The notes: generated by a model not told the origin, from the letters alone. Shown: positions 50,156-58,383, counted from the first letter of the stretch. The stretch: 64,000 nt of DNA from Sphingomonas sp. 8AM (GCF_902506455.1 NZ_LR733844.1:3576284-3640283), one strand, 5' to 3'. Translations and numbers: made by a program.

Positions 50156-51853
50156 ATGGGCGCGATCGCCGGGCTGTTCCATCCCGCCACCCCCAAGCCG
50201 GTCGATCCGGCACGCATCCGTGCGATGGCGACGGCGATGGCGCATCGGGGGCCCGACGGCGCGGGCGAATGGACCGCGCCGGGGGTCGGCTTCGCGCACC
50301 GCTGGCTGGCGACCATCGGTGGCGCGGCGGCCGCCCAGCCGGTCGCGACCCCCGACCTGCGTTATGCGGCGATGCTCGACGGGACGATCCTGAACCACGC
50401 GGCGCTGGGCGCGGACCTGCGCGCGCTGGGGCATCGCTTCACGGGCGGCGGCGATGCCGAAGTGGTGCTGCACGGCTTTGCGGCATGGGGGCCGGCACTG
50501 CTCGACCGGCTGGAGGGCTCGTTCGCGATCGTCGTGCACGACGCCGCGACGCAGACGCTGTTTCTGGCCCGCGACCGGCTGGGGGCCAAGCCATTGCATC
50601 TGGCGATGCTGCCGGACGGCGCGCTGATCTTCGCGTCGGAGCTGAGGGGGCTGCTCGCGCATCCGTTGCTGCGGCGCGTGCCCGACGCGACCGCGGTCGC
50701 GGACTATCTGACGCTGGGCTATGTGCCCGACGATACGTGCATGATCGCGGGCGTCGAGAAGTTGCCGGCAGCGCATTTCCTGCTGGTCGAGCGCGGACGA
50801 CCGCTGCGCGCCGCGCGCCGCTGGTGGAGCCTGCCCGAGGGTGGAGAGACGCCCGTGGAAGCCTTGCTGGCCGAGCTGCGCGGGGCGGTGGCGCGGGCGG
50901 CGGGGGAGGAGCGGCCGGCGGCGCTGCTGCTCGGCGGGCTGGGCGATGCGGCGGTGGTCGCGCTCGCGGCCGAGGCGAGCGGCAAGGCGGTCGCGACCGT
51001 CGGTGTCGGGGATGATGGCAGCGTGGCGGCGCGGTTCGCGACCGCGCACCGTCGTGCAGGACCCGGCGACCCGCCGGCGCTGCTGACCGGGCTGGTCGCG
51101 ACCTTCGACGAGCCGTGCGGTGATCCGGCCGCGCTGGCGGCGATCGTCGCGGCGCGGCAGAGCGGGCCGGTGGTGATGTCCGGGGCCGGGGCGGCGCTGC
51201 TGCTGGACAGCGGGCGCTGGCGACGGTTCGCGCGTCACGAGCGCTGGCGGCGCTGGCGATGGAAGGTGCCGGGGCTGGGTGAGGCGGGCGCCGATTACGC
51301 GCTGGCGCTCGGCGCGGCGGATGCCGGCGGTGTGTGGAGCGCCGAGGGGCGGCGCGCGCTGGCAGGCCATGATGTCCTGCGGCGGTTCGCGGCGGCGTCG
51401 CGCGGCGGCGATCCGCTGGATGGCGCGCTGCGCGTCGATCTGGCGACGCGGTTGCCGGGTCAGGTGCTGGCGATGGTGGATCGCGCCGGCATGGCGGCAG
51501 GCGCGGAGTGGCGAACGCCGTTTGCCGACCCGCGGCTGGTGGCGTTCGTGCTCTCGCTTTCCGTCGGGGTACGGCAGGCACGAACCTCGCCGCTGGTCGG
51601 AGCGATGGCGCGGCACTTGCCCGCGATGCCGGTAGCCGCGCCGCCGCCGCCGGTGTCGCAATGGCTGCGGGGGCCGCTGGGCGCGGAGGTGGCGCGGCTG
51701 GAGCGCTCGCGGCCGTTCGCCGAGACGGGGTGGTTCGACATGGCGCGGATCGCGCAGCTGATCGAGCGACACCGCGGCGGGGACGACGAGCACGCTGCGC
51801 TGCTGTGGCGGTTGCTGGTGCTCGAGCGGAGTCTCGGCCGGCTGTTCGCCTGA
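50156..51853 (+). CDS. Asparagine-synthetase-like protein lacking both active sites (probable pseudoenzyme)
   Basis: Clear AsnB architecture over 565 residues: class II glutamine amidotransferase N-domain, then synthetase C-domain. Active AsnB begins Met-Cys, but here it reads M-G-A-I-A-G, so the catalytic cysteine is absent. NGEIYN is DGTILN. The ATP pyrophosphatase loop SGGLDS reads LGGLGDA (from L259), and the SGxGADE motif reads S342-G-A-G-A-A-L. Structural tracts are retained (AHRGPDGAGEW, ARDRLGAKPLH, RTPFADPRLVAF). There is no frameshift and the reading frame is long and codon-typical, so it is maintained. ATG 50156 aligns with the normal start. Function unknown. Confidence 0.85.
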   Translation: MGAIAGLFHPATPKPVDPARIRAMATAMAHRGPDGAGEWTAPGVGFAHRWLATIGGAAAAQPVATPDLRYAAMLDGTILNHAALGADLRALGHRFTGGGDAEVVLHGFAAWGPALLDRLEGSFAIVVHDAATQTLFLARDRLGAKPLHLAMLPDGALIFASELRGLLAHPLLRRVPDATAVADYLTLGYVPDDTCMIAGVEKLPAAHFLLVERGRPLRAARRWWSLPEGGETPVEALLAELRGAVARAAGEERPAALLLGGLGDAAVVALAAEASGKAVATVGVGDDGSVAARFATAHRRAGPGDPPALLTGLVATFDEPCGDPAALAAIVAARQSGPVVMSGAGAALLLDSGRWRRFARHERWRRWRWKVPGLGEAGADYALALGAADAGGVWSAEGRRALAGHDVLRRFAAASRGGDPLDGALRVDLATRLPGQVLAMVDRAGMAAGAEWRTPFADPRLVAFVLSLSVGVRQARTSPLVGAMARHLPAMPVAAPPPPVSQWLRGPLGAEVARLERSRPFAETGWFDMARIAQLIERHRGGDDEHAALLWRLLVLERSLGRLFA

Positions 51854-51947
51854 CGGGCGGCCGCTTGACGGACGCATGCGGGCAGTGCGCTCCGGCGCGT
51901 TCGGACGTGTTTAACGCCGCGGCCAAGCGGCCCGCAACATCATCGGA

Positions 51948-52373
51948 TCAGAAGACCGCGATCGCTGCGTGGAGTGTCAGGGCAACGAGCAGCAGGCTAG
52001 AAAGCGGGAACAAGGCGAAACGCGGGGCGACGCGATTGGCGGTCGCTTGCACCACGCTGTGCACGACGCGAACGAGGACATAGCCCCAGGCGAGCCACGC
52101 ATTGACGCCGTTGCCGGCACTGCTGATCGCGATGACGGTGCAGGCGGCGTAGAAGAGCGTCGGCTGCTCCATCAGATGATTGTAGTTGTGCGCCTTCCAC
52201 TGCGCGGTCGCAGGCAGTGCGCGGTCGGCGTCAGTGCCTTTGCTGCCGACCAGCGTGCGCAGATCGATGCCGGCAGCCGTCATGGCGGGCATTCGCGTGG
52301 CGATCATCCAGCAGAGCATCACGAGCGTCCAGGCGATCAGCGCCACCATCGGCCGCAGGATCTCGCTGTGCAT
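51948..52373 (-). CDS. MAPEG-family membrane protein
   Basis: Inner-membrane protein of 141 residues with four hydrophobic helices. The conserved polar pattern AHNYNHLMEQPTLFYAACTV, with RVVHSVVQATANRVAPRF downstream (shown as VVHSVVQATANRV), identifies the MAPEG superfamily (eicosanoid and glutathione metabolism in eukaryotes). Bacterial members have been linked to glutathione transferase or peroxidase activity, but the local role is unknown. Separate from the polyamine genes by 60 bases in the same direction. Confidence 0.85.
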   Translation of the reverse strand: MHSEILRPMVALIAWTLVMLCWMIATRMPAMTAAGIDLRTLVGSKGTDADRALPATAQWKAHNYNHLMEQPTLFYAACTVIAISSAGNGVNAWLAWGYVLVRVVHSVVQATANRVAPRFALFPLSSLLLVALTLHAAIAVF

Positions 52374-52434
52374 GAAAAAGCCTTCCCCGGTTGGTCCCGA
52401 GGAAGGCTGCCTCAGCGCGCCTGTTGGCGCAATG

Positions 52435-53490
52435 TCACTTGTCGAACAGCGTCGCCCACTTGCGGGTCGGGCGGTCCTTCCACAGCCCGCGATGGTAGGC
52501 GTCCGAGGCGAGGAGCGGCATCACCGAGCCGGCCTCGGCGAACACCATCTGCTCGATGCCGGTGTTGACCTTGCCCCAGCTCGCCGCTTCCTGCAGCGTC
52601 GAGGACGAGCACGCGCCGTCGCGGACGTCGGCGACGGTGATCTGCACCGCGTACTTGTGCACCTCGACATCGTCGTGGCCGAGGATTTCGGCGCAGACGA
52701 CGGTGTCCTGGATGAAATTTTTCGGCACGCCGCCGCCGATCATCAGCAGGCCGGTGGTGCCCGCCTTGATCTTGATCTCGGTCAGCTCGCGGAAGTCCGC
52801 GACCGCGTCGATCATCAGATACGGCTTGCCTTCCTTCGCACGGTCGACCTGATGCTTGACGAGGCCGAAGCCCGCCGAGCTGTCGACGAACGCCGGGCAG
52901 AAGATCGGCACGTCATGCTCATAGGCGAGCTTGACGAGGCTGTTCTCCTTCTTGCCGTGCTCGACGAGATACTTGCCCATCTCGCGGATGAACGCGCGGG
53001 ACGAATAGGCCTTCGGCTCGACCTGATTGCAGATCTCGTAGATCGTGTGGTCGCAGTCCTGCAGCTGCTCCTCGTCGATGTACGTGTCGTAGATGCGATC
53101 GATGTAGAGCGAGCGTAGCGTGTCGTCGTCGGGCACCTCGAGCGCTTGGTAATGCTTGTGGCCCAGACCCTCGAAAAAATCCATGTCGACGATCGTCGCG
53201 CCGGTGGCGACGATCACGTCGACCATGTTGTTGCGCACCAGCTCGGCATAGAGATCCATGCAGCCGCCGGCCGAGGTCGACCCGGCGATGACCAGCACGA
53301 CGGTGCAGTCCTTGTCGTCCAGCATCTGGTTGTAGATCTTCGTCGCGCGGCCGAGGTCGCGGCTGGTGAAGCTCATGTCGCTCATCGCGTCGACGATCGG
53401 GCGCGCGTCGAAGCTCTTGATGTCGATGTGCTTGACCTGCTTCGACAGCAGCTCGGCCTTGCGATGGTCGTTGATCTTGGTGTCGGTCAT
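52435..53490 (-). CDS. Deoxyhypusine synthase-like protein
   Basis: NAD-dependent aminobutyl-transferase family protein of 351 residues. The catalytic lysine is K307 in LQEAASWGKVN, matching the conserved SWGK of the family; NAD-binding tracts are VIAGSTSAGG, DVIVATGATIVDMDF and MIGGGVPKNF. Bacteria lack eIF5A, so the acceptor is not hypusine protein; plant homospermidine synthases arose from this family, making homospermidine from putrescine a reasonable possibility. The gene lies downstream of an ornithine/lysine decarboxylase gene that would supply putrescine or cadaverine. ATG 53490 follows GGGAG with five-base spacing. Confidence 0.87.
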   Translation of the reverse strand: MTDTKINDHRKAELLSKQVKHIDIKSFDARPIVDAMSDMSFTSRDLGRATKIYNQMLDDKDCTVVLVIAGSTSAGGCMDLYAELVRNNMVDVIVATGATIVDMDFFEGLGHKHYQALEVPDDDTLRSLYIDRIYDTYIDEEQLQDCDHTIYEICNQVEPKAYSSRAFIREMGKYLVEHGKKENSLVKLAYEHDVPIFCPAFVDSSAGFGLVKHQVDRAKEGKPYLMIDAVADFRELTEIKIKAGTTGLLMIGGGVPKNFIQDTVVCAEILGHDDVEVHKYAVQITVADVRDGACSSSTLQEAASWGKVNTGIEQMVFAEAGSVMPLLASDAYHRGLWKDRPTRKWATLFDK

Positions 53491-53547
53491 GGGAGCTCCC
53501 ACAGGGAAATACACGTCGTTCAAAGGGGACGCGAAAACCCGAACGAT

Positions 53548-53576
53548 GACGGCGCGCGGAACATCCGCACGCCGTC
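53548..53576 (-). other. Strong hairpin between the decarboxylase and deoxyhypusine synthase-like genes
   Basis: On the minus strand GACGGCGTGCGGA and TCCGCGCGCCGTC form a 13-bp stem with a 3-base loop and one G-U pair. It lies 24 bases after the decarboxylase stop. The following TTTT is 10 bases away, so it is a poor classical terminator and may act instead as an attenuator or an mRNA-stabilising element. Confidence 0.6.
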
Positions 53577-53599
53577 ACCGGATCACTGAAGTCGTAACG

Positions 53600-54832
53600 T
53601 TACAGCTTCACGACGTTGCCGGTAATCTGTCGCGGCAGTTCGATGTAGAGCGACTCCATCGGCTCGTCGGTGGCAACCACCGTCTCGTCCGAGGTGAAGC
53701 CGTTGAAGGCGGTTCGCATCGCAGCGCCGTACGCCCCCAGCATCCCGATCTCGACATAGTCGCCGACGGTCACATCCGCAGGCAGCGGGAACGGACCGGG
53801 CATATAGTCCATGTCGTCGCAGGTCGGACCCCACAGGCTGAACGCATGATCGCGGACGGTCGACTCCGGCTCGCGCAGCAGCGCGACCGGATAGCGCCAG
53901 CCGATGTGCGCCGCGTCGAACAGCGCGCCATAGGCGCCGTCGTTGATGTACAGTTCCTCGCCGCGGCGACGCTCGACGCGCACCACGACCGAGCTGTACT
54001 CGGCGCTGAGCGCGCGGCCCGGCTCCGCCCAGAGTTCGGCCGAATAGCTGATCGGCAGGCTCTCGAACGCGCGGTGGATCGTCTCGAAGTAACGCTCCAG
54101 CGGCGGCGGGGTCATGCCCGGGTAGACCGAGGGGAAACCGCCGCCGACGTCGATGACGTCGACCGTGACCGCCGCACCCACGATCGCCTGACGCACGCGC
54201 TCCATCGCCTGCGCATAGGCATCGGGAGTCATCGCCTGCGAGCCGACGTGGAAGCAGATGCCGAGCGCGTCGGCGACCTGACGGGTGGCGAGCAGCAGTT
54301 CCTGCGCCTCATCGGGAGCGACCCCGAACTTGGCGCCGAGGCTGAGCTTCGAATGCTCCGACGACACGCGCAGCCGCACGCAGAGCGTGAGGTCTGCCGC
54401 GCTGCGGGTGGCACGCACGATCTTCGCCAGCTCTTCCATGCTGTCGAGCGAAAAGGTGCGGACACCGTGCGTGAAATACGCCTCGGCAATCGCTTCCTCG
54501 GCCTTGACCGGGTGCATGAAGCACATTGTCGCGTCCGGCAACGTGCGGGCGACCAGACGAACCTCGGCGATCGAGGCGACGTCGTAGGTCGTCACACCAT
54601 TGTCATAGAGCGTGCGTAGCAGCTCCGGGCTCGGGTTCGCCTTGACCGCATACATGGTCCGGCCCGGAAACTTCTCCGTAAAGAAGCGGGCGGCCCGAGC
54701 CGCGGCGTGCGGACGAACGATCGTCACCGGCTGAACCGGCTGACGAATAGCGATGTCGATGGCCCCGGCGACAGAATCGGCGGGAACGGTCGAGAGGGGC
54801 GCTAACCCCAGCGCGCGATGATGCTGGTGCAA
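53600..54832 (-). CDS. Group IV ornithine/lysine-type PLP decarboxylase
   Basis: Fold-type III PLP enzyme of 410 residues that makes putrescine or cadaverine. The Schiff-base lysine is K64 (MYAVKANPSPE), the phosphate loop DVGGGFPSVYPG, and the inter-subunit catalytic cysteine C338 (WGPTCDDMDYM). The product choice between ornithine and lysine cannot be read with certainty. Start: TTG at 54832, nine bases after GGAGG, is better placed than ATG 54862, which lacks a ribosome site; both are in frame. Followed on the same strand by the deoxyhypusine synthase-like gene, forming a polyamine pair. Confidence 0.9.
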   Translation of the reverse strand: MHQHHRALGLAPLSTVPADSVAGAIDIAIRQPVQPVTIVRPHAAARAARFFTEKFPGRTMYAVKANPSPELLRTLYDNGVTTYDVASIAEVRLVARTLPDATMCFMHPVKAEEAIAEAYFTHGVRTFSLDSMEELAKIVRATRSAADLTLCVRLRVSSEHSKLSLGAKFGVAPDEAQELLLATRQVADALGICFHVGSQAMTPDAYAQAMERVRQAIVGAAVTVDVIDVGGGFPSVYPGMTPPPLERYFETIHRAFESLPISYSAELWAEPGRALSAEYSSVVVRVERRRGEELYINDGAYGALFDAAHIGWRYPVALLREPESTVRDHAFSLWGPTCDDMDYMPGPFPLPADVTVGDYVEIGMLGAYGAAMRTAFNGFTSDETVVATDEPMESLYIELPRQITGNVVKL

Positions 54833-54972
54833 CTCAAGGGACCTCCAATTGCCTTTCGGCATACGGTGACAAAAAGCTGCCTTGCGGTTGGAAGTCCCAT
54901 GGGGCAGCGGAGGCGCGAAATATGATCGCTGGACCCTAATGTAAAGTGTCCAATGCGACGAAAGGTTCAATC

Positions 54973-55944
54973 GTGACGATTATGCGACAACCGACCCGCG
55001 CAGGGGTGCGCGACGCCGCCGCGAAGGTGGCGGCGGTGCTTCCGCCCGCCCCAATTTTCTATCGCGAAATCAATGGTATGGATGTTGCACTCAAGGCGGA
55101 GTGTCTCCAGCCGGTCGGGGCGTTCAAGGTCCGCGGCGCGTGGCATCGGCTGACCGCTTTGAGCGATGAATCGAGGCAGCGCGGCGTTGTGGCGTTTTCG
55201 TCGGGCAATCATGCGCAGGGCATCGCCTGGGCGGCGAAGCGGCTGGGGATTGCGGCGACGGTGGTGATGCCGAGCGATGCGCCCGCCGCGAAGCGCGAGT
55301 CGACGCTTGCGCTCGGTGCTGAGGTGGTGCCGTATGACCGCGCCACGGAGTCGCGCGAGGCGATCGCGGCGCGGCTGGCCGAGGCGCGGGGCGCGACGCT
55401 GGTGCCGAGCTTCGACGATCCGTGGGTGATCGAGGGACAGGGCAGCGCGGGCGTCGAGGCGCAGGTACAGATGATCGCGGCTGGATTCGGCGCGCCGCGG
55501 CATGTCGTCGTGCCATGCGGCGGCGGGGGGCTGGCGGCCGGACTCGCGCTGGCGCTGCCCGAGGCGCGGGTGACGGTGGTCGAGCCGGAGGGCTGGGACG
55601 ATATGCGCCGCAGCCTGGAGGCGAGCTGGATCGAGCCGGTCGGTGACGCGCCGCCGCCGACCGCATGCGATGCGTTGCAGACGACACGGGTCTCGCCGCT
55701 CACCTTCGACGTGCTGTCGCGGCGCGACGCGACCGGGGTGGCGGTGAGCGAGGCGGAGGTTCGGGGTGCGCAGCGCTGGGCGGCGGCGCAGTTGCGGCTG
55801 GTGGTCGAGCCCGGCGGGGCGGTGGCGCTCGCCGCATTGCTGGCCGGGCGGGTCGCCGTGGAGCCGGGCATGCTGGTGATTTTGTCGGGCGGGAACGTCG
55901 ACATGGCGGACTATGCGCGGGTGCTGGCGGGAGAGGGGGCGTGA
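54973..55944 (+). CDS. Threonine/serine dehydratase-like PLP enzyme
   Basis: Fold-type II PLP enzyme of 323 residues. The Schiff-base lysine is K52 (GAFKVRGAWHR), the asparagine loop SSGNHAQGIAWAA, and the phosphate-binding glycine loop CGGGGLAAG. There is no C-terminal ACT domain, so it resembles catabolic threonine dehydratase or serine racemase, not allosteric IlvA. GTG 54973 follows AAAGG by seven bases; ATG 54982 and GTG 54946 are alternatives. Divergent from the decarboxylase gene and overlapped at its end by a small membrane-protein gene. Confidence 0.87.
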   Translation: MTIMRQPTRAGVRDAAAKVAAVLPPAPIFYREINGMDVALKAECLQPVGAFKVRGAWHRLTALSDESRQRGVVAFSSGNHAQGIAWAAKRLGIAATVVMPSDAPAAKRESTLALGAEVVPYDRATESREAIAARLAEARGATLVPSFDDPWVIEGQGSAGVEAQVQMIAAGFGAPRHVVVPCGGGGLAAGLALALPEARVTVVEPEGWDDMRRSLEASWIEPVGDAPPPTACDALQTTRVSPLTFDVLSRRDATGVAVSEAEVRGAQRWAAAQLRLVVEPGGAVALAALLAGRVAVEPGMLVILSGGNVDMADYARVLAGEGA

Positions 55945-56120
55945 ACGGCGCGCTGGGCGGAGTCGCCGCGGCCGCGCCGGCGGTGGCGATGCTCGCGGCG
56001 TTCGCGTGCGCGATCGGTGGCGGGTATCTGCTGGTAAAGCGGCGGCAGCGGTTGAAGGGCACGCTGATGCTGGTGATGGCAGCGGTGCTGGTGGGGAATG
56101 TGCTGATCTGGACGCTGTGA
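55941..56120 (+). CDS. Small two-helix membrane protein (59 aa)
   Basis: A GTG start overlaps the stop of the dehydratase-like gene (GTGA) and follows GGGAGAGGGG. The product has two hydrophobic helices (GGVAAAAPAVAMLAAFACAI and LMLVMAAVLVGNVLIWTL) around the basic loop VKRRQRLKG, suggesting a hairpin with the loop in the cytoplasm. No function is recognised. The coupling to the upstream gene supports translation. Confidence 0.6.
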   Translation: MNGALGGVAAAAPAVAMLAAFACAIGGGYLLVKRRQRLKGTLMLVMAAVLVGNVLIWTL

Positions 56121-56127
56121 TTACGTC

Positions 56128-56167
56128 CTGCTCCCCTCCTTTGCAGGGAGGGGCTGGGGGTGGGTGG
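56128..56167 (+). repeat. 40-bp inverted repeat, left copy, flanking the DUF559 gene
   Basis: Begins CTGCTCCCCTCCTTTGCAGG and ends GGGTGGGTGG. It is itself a hairpin (CCCCTCC/GGAGGGG around TTTGCA). Read inverted, the copy at 56542-56581 has exactly the same length and about 35 of 40 identical positions, with differences concentrated in the loop. Confidence 0.85.
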
Positions 56168-56201
56168 ACACTTCTGCGGCGGTTGGTAGCGTATCGTTAC
56201 G

Positions 56202-56597
56202 ATGCAGCGCATACCTCCCGAACTCACCGCGAACGCGCGACAGTTGCGGGGTGACGCCACGCCGGCGGAGCGGGTGTTGTGGAGCGCCCTACGTTCCCAT
56301 CGGCCGCGATTTACGCGGCAGCTGGTGGTGGGACATTACATCATCGACCTTGCTTGCCGGAGCGTGAAGCTCGGCATCGAACTCGACGGAGGGCATCATG
56401 CGCTTCAGGTCGAGGCTGACGAGGCGCGTAGTCGTTATCTCGCCTCGCAGGGCTGGACGATCCTGCGGTTCTGGAACAACGATGTGCTGGAAAATACGGA
56501 AGGGGTGGCGGAGGTGATCCTCGCGGCTGTGGCGCAAGCGGCCACCCACCCCCGGCCCCTCCCTTGCAGGGAGGGGAGCAGGTTGCCGCCTATTTAA
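56202..56597 (+). CDS. DUF559 / Vsr-like endonuclease-fold protein
   Basis: A 131-residue protein of the DUF559 family, related to very-short-patch repair endonucleases. The start region LTANARQLRGDATPAERVLW is diagnostic. The PD-(D/E)XK-like core shows HYIIDLACRSVKLGIELDGG, with D and E-x-D in YIID and IELDGGHH, then LASQGWTILRFWNNDVL. The last 18 residues (from ATHPRPLPCREG) are translated from the right inverted repeat, so the native protein end may have been replaced. Function is unknown; the family is often near mobile DNA. Confidence 0.85.
   Translation: MQRIPPELTANARQLRGDATPAERVLWSALRSHRPRFTRQLVVGHYIIDLACRSVKLGIELDGGHHALQVEADEARSRYLASQGWTILRFWNNDVLENTEGVAEVILAAVAQAATHPRPLPCREGSRLPPI
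56542..56581 (-). repeat. 40-bp inverted repeat, right copy, inside the 3' end of the DUF559 gene
   Basis: The minus strand begins CTGCTCCCCTCCCTGCAAGG and ends CCGGGGGTGGGTGG. It is the partner of 56128-56167. The DUF559 frame reads straight through it and stops at 56597, eight bases inside the convergent hydrolase gene. Confidence 0.85.
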
Positions 56598-57246
56598 TTG
56601 GCGAGTTCGGGTCCAGCCGCATGTCGAGGTAATTGTCGACCGACCGCATCAGGTCGTCCATCTCATGCTCGAAGAAATGGTTGGCGCGCGGGATCACGTC
56701 GTGGTGGATCGTGATGTGCTTCTGCGTCCGCAGCTTGTCGACCAGCTTCTGCGAGGCGAGCGGGGTGGCGACCTCGTCCTCCGCGCCCTGGATGATGATC
56801 CCCGACGACGGGCACGGCGCGAGGAACGAGAAATCGAACAGGTTCGCCGGCGGCGCGATCGAGATGAAGCCGCGGATCTCCGGGCGGCGCATCAGCAATT
56901 GCATCGCGATCCATGCGCCGAAGCCGAAGCCGGCGACCCAGGTGGTCTGCGCCTCCTGGTGGAAGCTCTGCACCCAGTCGAGCGCGGAGGCGGCGTCGGA
57001 CAGCTCGCCGATGCCGTTGTCGAACGTGCCCTGGCTCTTGCCGACGCCGCGGAAGTTGAACCGCAGCGTCGCGAAACCGCGACGCTGGAAGGTCTTGTAC
57101 AGCTCCTGCACGATCTTGTTGTTCATCGTGCCGCCCGCATTCGGGTGCGGGTGGAGGATCATCGCGACGGGCGCGCGCGGGCGCGGGGCGGGGGCGAAGC
57201 GCCCCTCGATGCGGCCTTCGGGTCCGGGAAAGATGACTTCTGGCAT
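56590..57246 (-). CDS. Alpha/beta hydrolase-fold protein (COG2945 type) with a non-serine nucleophile position
   Basis: A 218-residue cytoplasmic protein. Family tracts are AMILHPHPNAGGTMNNKIVQ, TLRFNFRGVGKSQGTFD and ISIAPPANLFDFSFLAPCP, with a late histidine in PRANHFFEHE. The nucleophile elbow, usually GxSxG, reads G106-F-G108-F-G110, so the serine is absent while the acid and histidine regions persist. It may be catalytically inactive or use another mechanism. Its 3' end overlaps the DUF559 frame by eight bases. Confidence 0.85.
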   Translation of the reverse strand: MPEVIFPGPEGRIEGRFAPAPRPRAPVAMILHPHPNAGGTMNNKIVQELYKTFQRRGFATLRFNFRGVGKSQGTFDNGIGELSDAASALDWVQSFHQEAQTTWVAGFGFGAWIAMQLLMRRPEIRGFISIAPPANLFDFSFLAPCPSSGIIIQGAEDEVATPLASQKLVDKLRTQKHITIHHDVIPRANHFFEHEMDDLMRSVDNYLDMRLDPNSPIK

Positions 57247-57318
57247 GATGACCTTGTGCTTGGGCAGGCAGCCGTTGGGGCCGGCGGGAAGCGCGCTATA
57301 TAGGCCCGAACGCCGAAA

Positions 57319-58383
57319 ATGGAATGTGTCTTGACCGAGCCGCTATACCTCGACCACGCCGCGACGACTCCGATGACCCCCGCGGCCGTGCAGGCGGTGC
57401 GGGACGGGATGGCGATGTGGGCCAATCCGTCCTCGCCGCACGCCGCCGGGCGCGCGGCACGCGCGGCGCTGGAGGCGGCGCGGGGGCGGATCGGGGCCGC
57501 TTATGGCTGGACCGGCGAGGTGTTGCTGACGAGCGGGGCGAGCGAGTCGCTGGCGATCGCGCTGGGGCGGTGCGTGCCGGGGCGGCGGATCGTGTCGGCG
57601 GTGGAGCATGACGCGGTGCTGCGCGCGGGCGGGCGTGCCGATGTGCTGCCGGTGGATGCGCTGGGGCGGGTCGATCCGGGCGCGCTGGGCGACGTGTCGG
57701 GCGCGCTGGTGGCGGTGCAATGGTGCAACAGCGAGACCGGGGTGCTTCAGCCGATCGCCGGGATCGCGGCGGCCGTGCATGACGGGGGCGGGTTGTTGCT
57801 GGTCGATGCCGCGCAGATGCCGGCGTCGGATGAACTGGCGGCAGTGGCGGATTTCGTCGCGGTGTCGGCGCACAAGCGCGGCGGGCCGCCGGGGACGGGT
57901 GCGCTGCTGGTGCGTGACGTGGCGACCTTGCACCCGAGCGGCGGGCAGGAGCGTGGCTATCGGCCGGGGACCGAGAATCTGCCGGGCGTGCTGGGGCATG
58001 CCGCGGCGCTGGACGAGGCGGAGCCGGATCATATTGCCCGTCGTGCGCGGCTCGATGACGCGATCCGGCGGTCGGGGGGGATCGTCGTGGCGGAGAACAC
58101 CGCGCGGCATCCGGCGATCGGGGCGTACCGGATGCCGGGCGTCGCGTCGGCGGCGCAACTGATCCGCTTCGACCTGCAGGGAATCGCGGTGTCCGCCGGG
58201 AGCGCGTGCGCGAGCGGGAGCCTGAAGCCGAGCCATGTGCTGCGCGCGATGGGGTGGAGCGAGGAGGCGTCGCGCGAGGTGGTGCGGGTCAGCTTCGGCC
58301 GGACGACGACCGATGCGGAGGTCGAGCGCTTCACCGCGGCGTGGCGCGGGGTGGCGCGCGCGACCGGGCGGTTTGCGGCGTGA
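57319..58383 (+). CDS. Cysteine desulfurase (NifS/IscS-type), first of a tandem pair
   Basis: Fold-type I PLP enzyme of 354 residues that releases sulfur from cysteine. The opening LYLDHAATTPMTP, the histidine near AVEHDAVL, PLP lysine in VSAHKRGGPPG, and the persulfide cysteine loop SAGSACASGSLKPSHVLRAM (shown in parts) are intact. Its stop overlaps the GTG start of the second desulfurase. Compared with its neighbour the Lys motif reads HKRGGPPG instead of HKIYGPKG, suggesting functional divergence. Confidence 0.88.
   Translation: MECVLTEPLYLDHAATTPMTPAAVQAVRDGMAMWANPSSPHAAGRAARAALEAARGRIGAAYGWTGEVLLTSGASESLAIALGRCVPGRRIVSAVEHDAVLRAGGRADVLPVDALGRVDPGALGDVSGALVAVQWCNSETGVLQPIAGIAAAVHDGGGLLLVDAAQMPASDELAAVADFVAVSAHKRGGPPGTGALLVRDVATLHPSGGQERGYRPGTENLPGVLGHAAALDEAEPDHIARRARLDDAIRRSGGIVVAENTARHPAIGAYRMPGVASAAQLIRFDLQGIAVSAGSACASGSLKPSHVLRAMGWSEEASREVVRVSFGRTTTDAEVERFTAAWRGVARATGRFAA

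Noticed and set aside
48997-51853. Lasso peptide cluster (asparagine-synthetase-like protein near a TonB receptor and an esterase)
   Set aside because: No precursor peptide, leader-binding or transglutaminase-like protein is visible, the esterase is not an isopeptidase type, and lasso cyclases keep the SGGLDS loop that is missing here.
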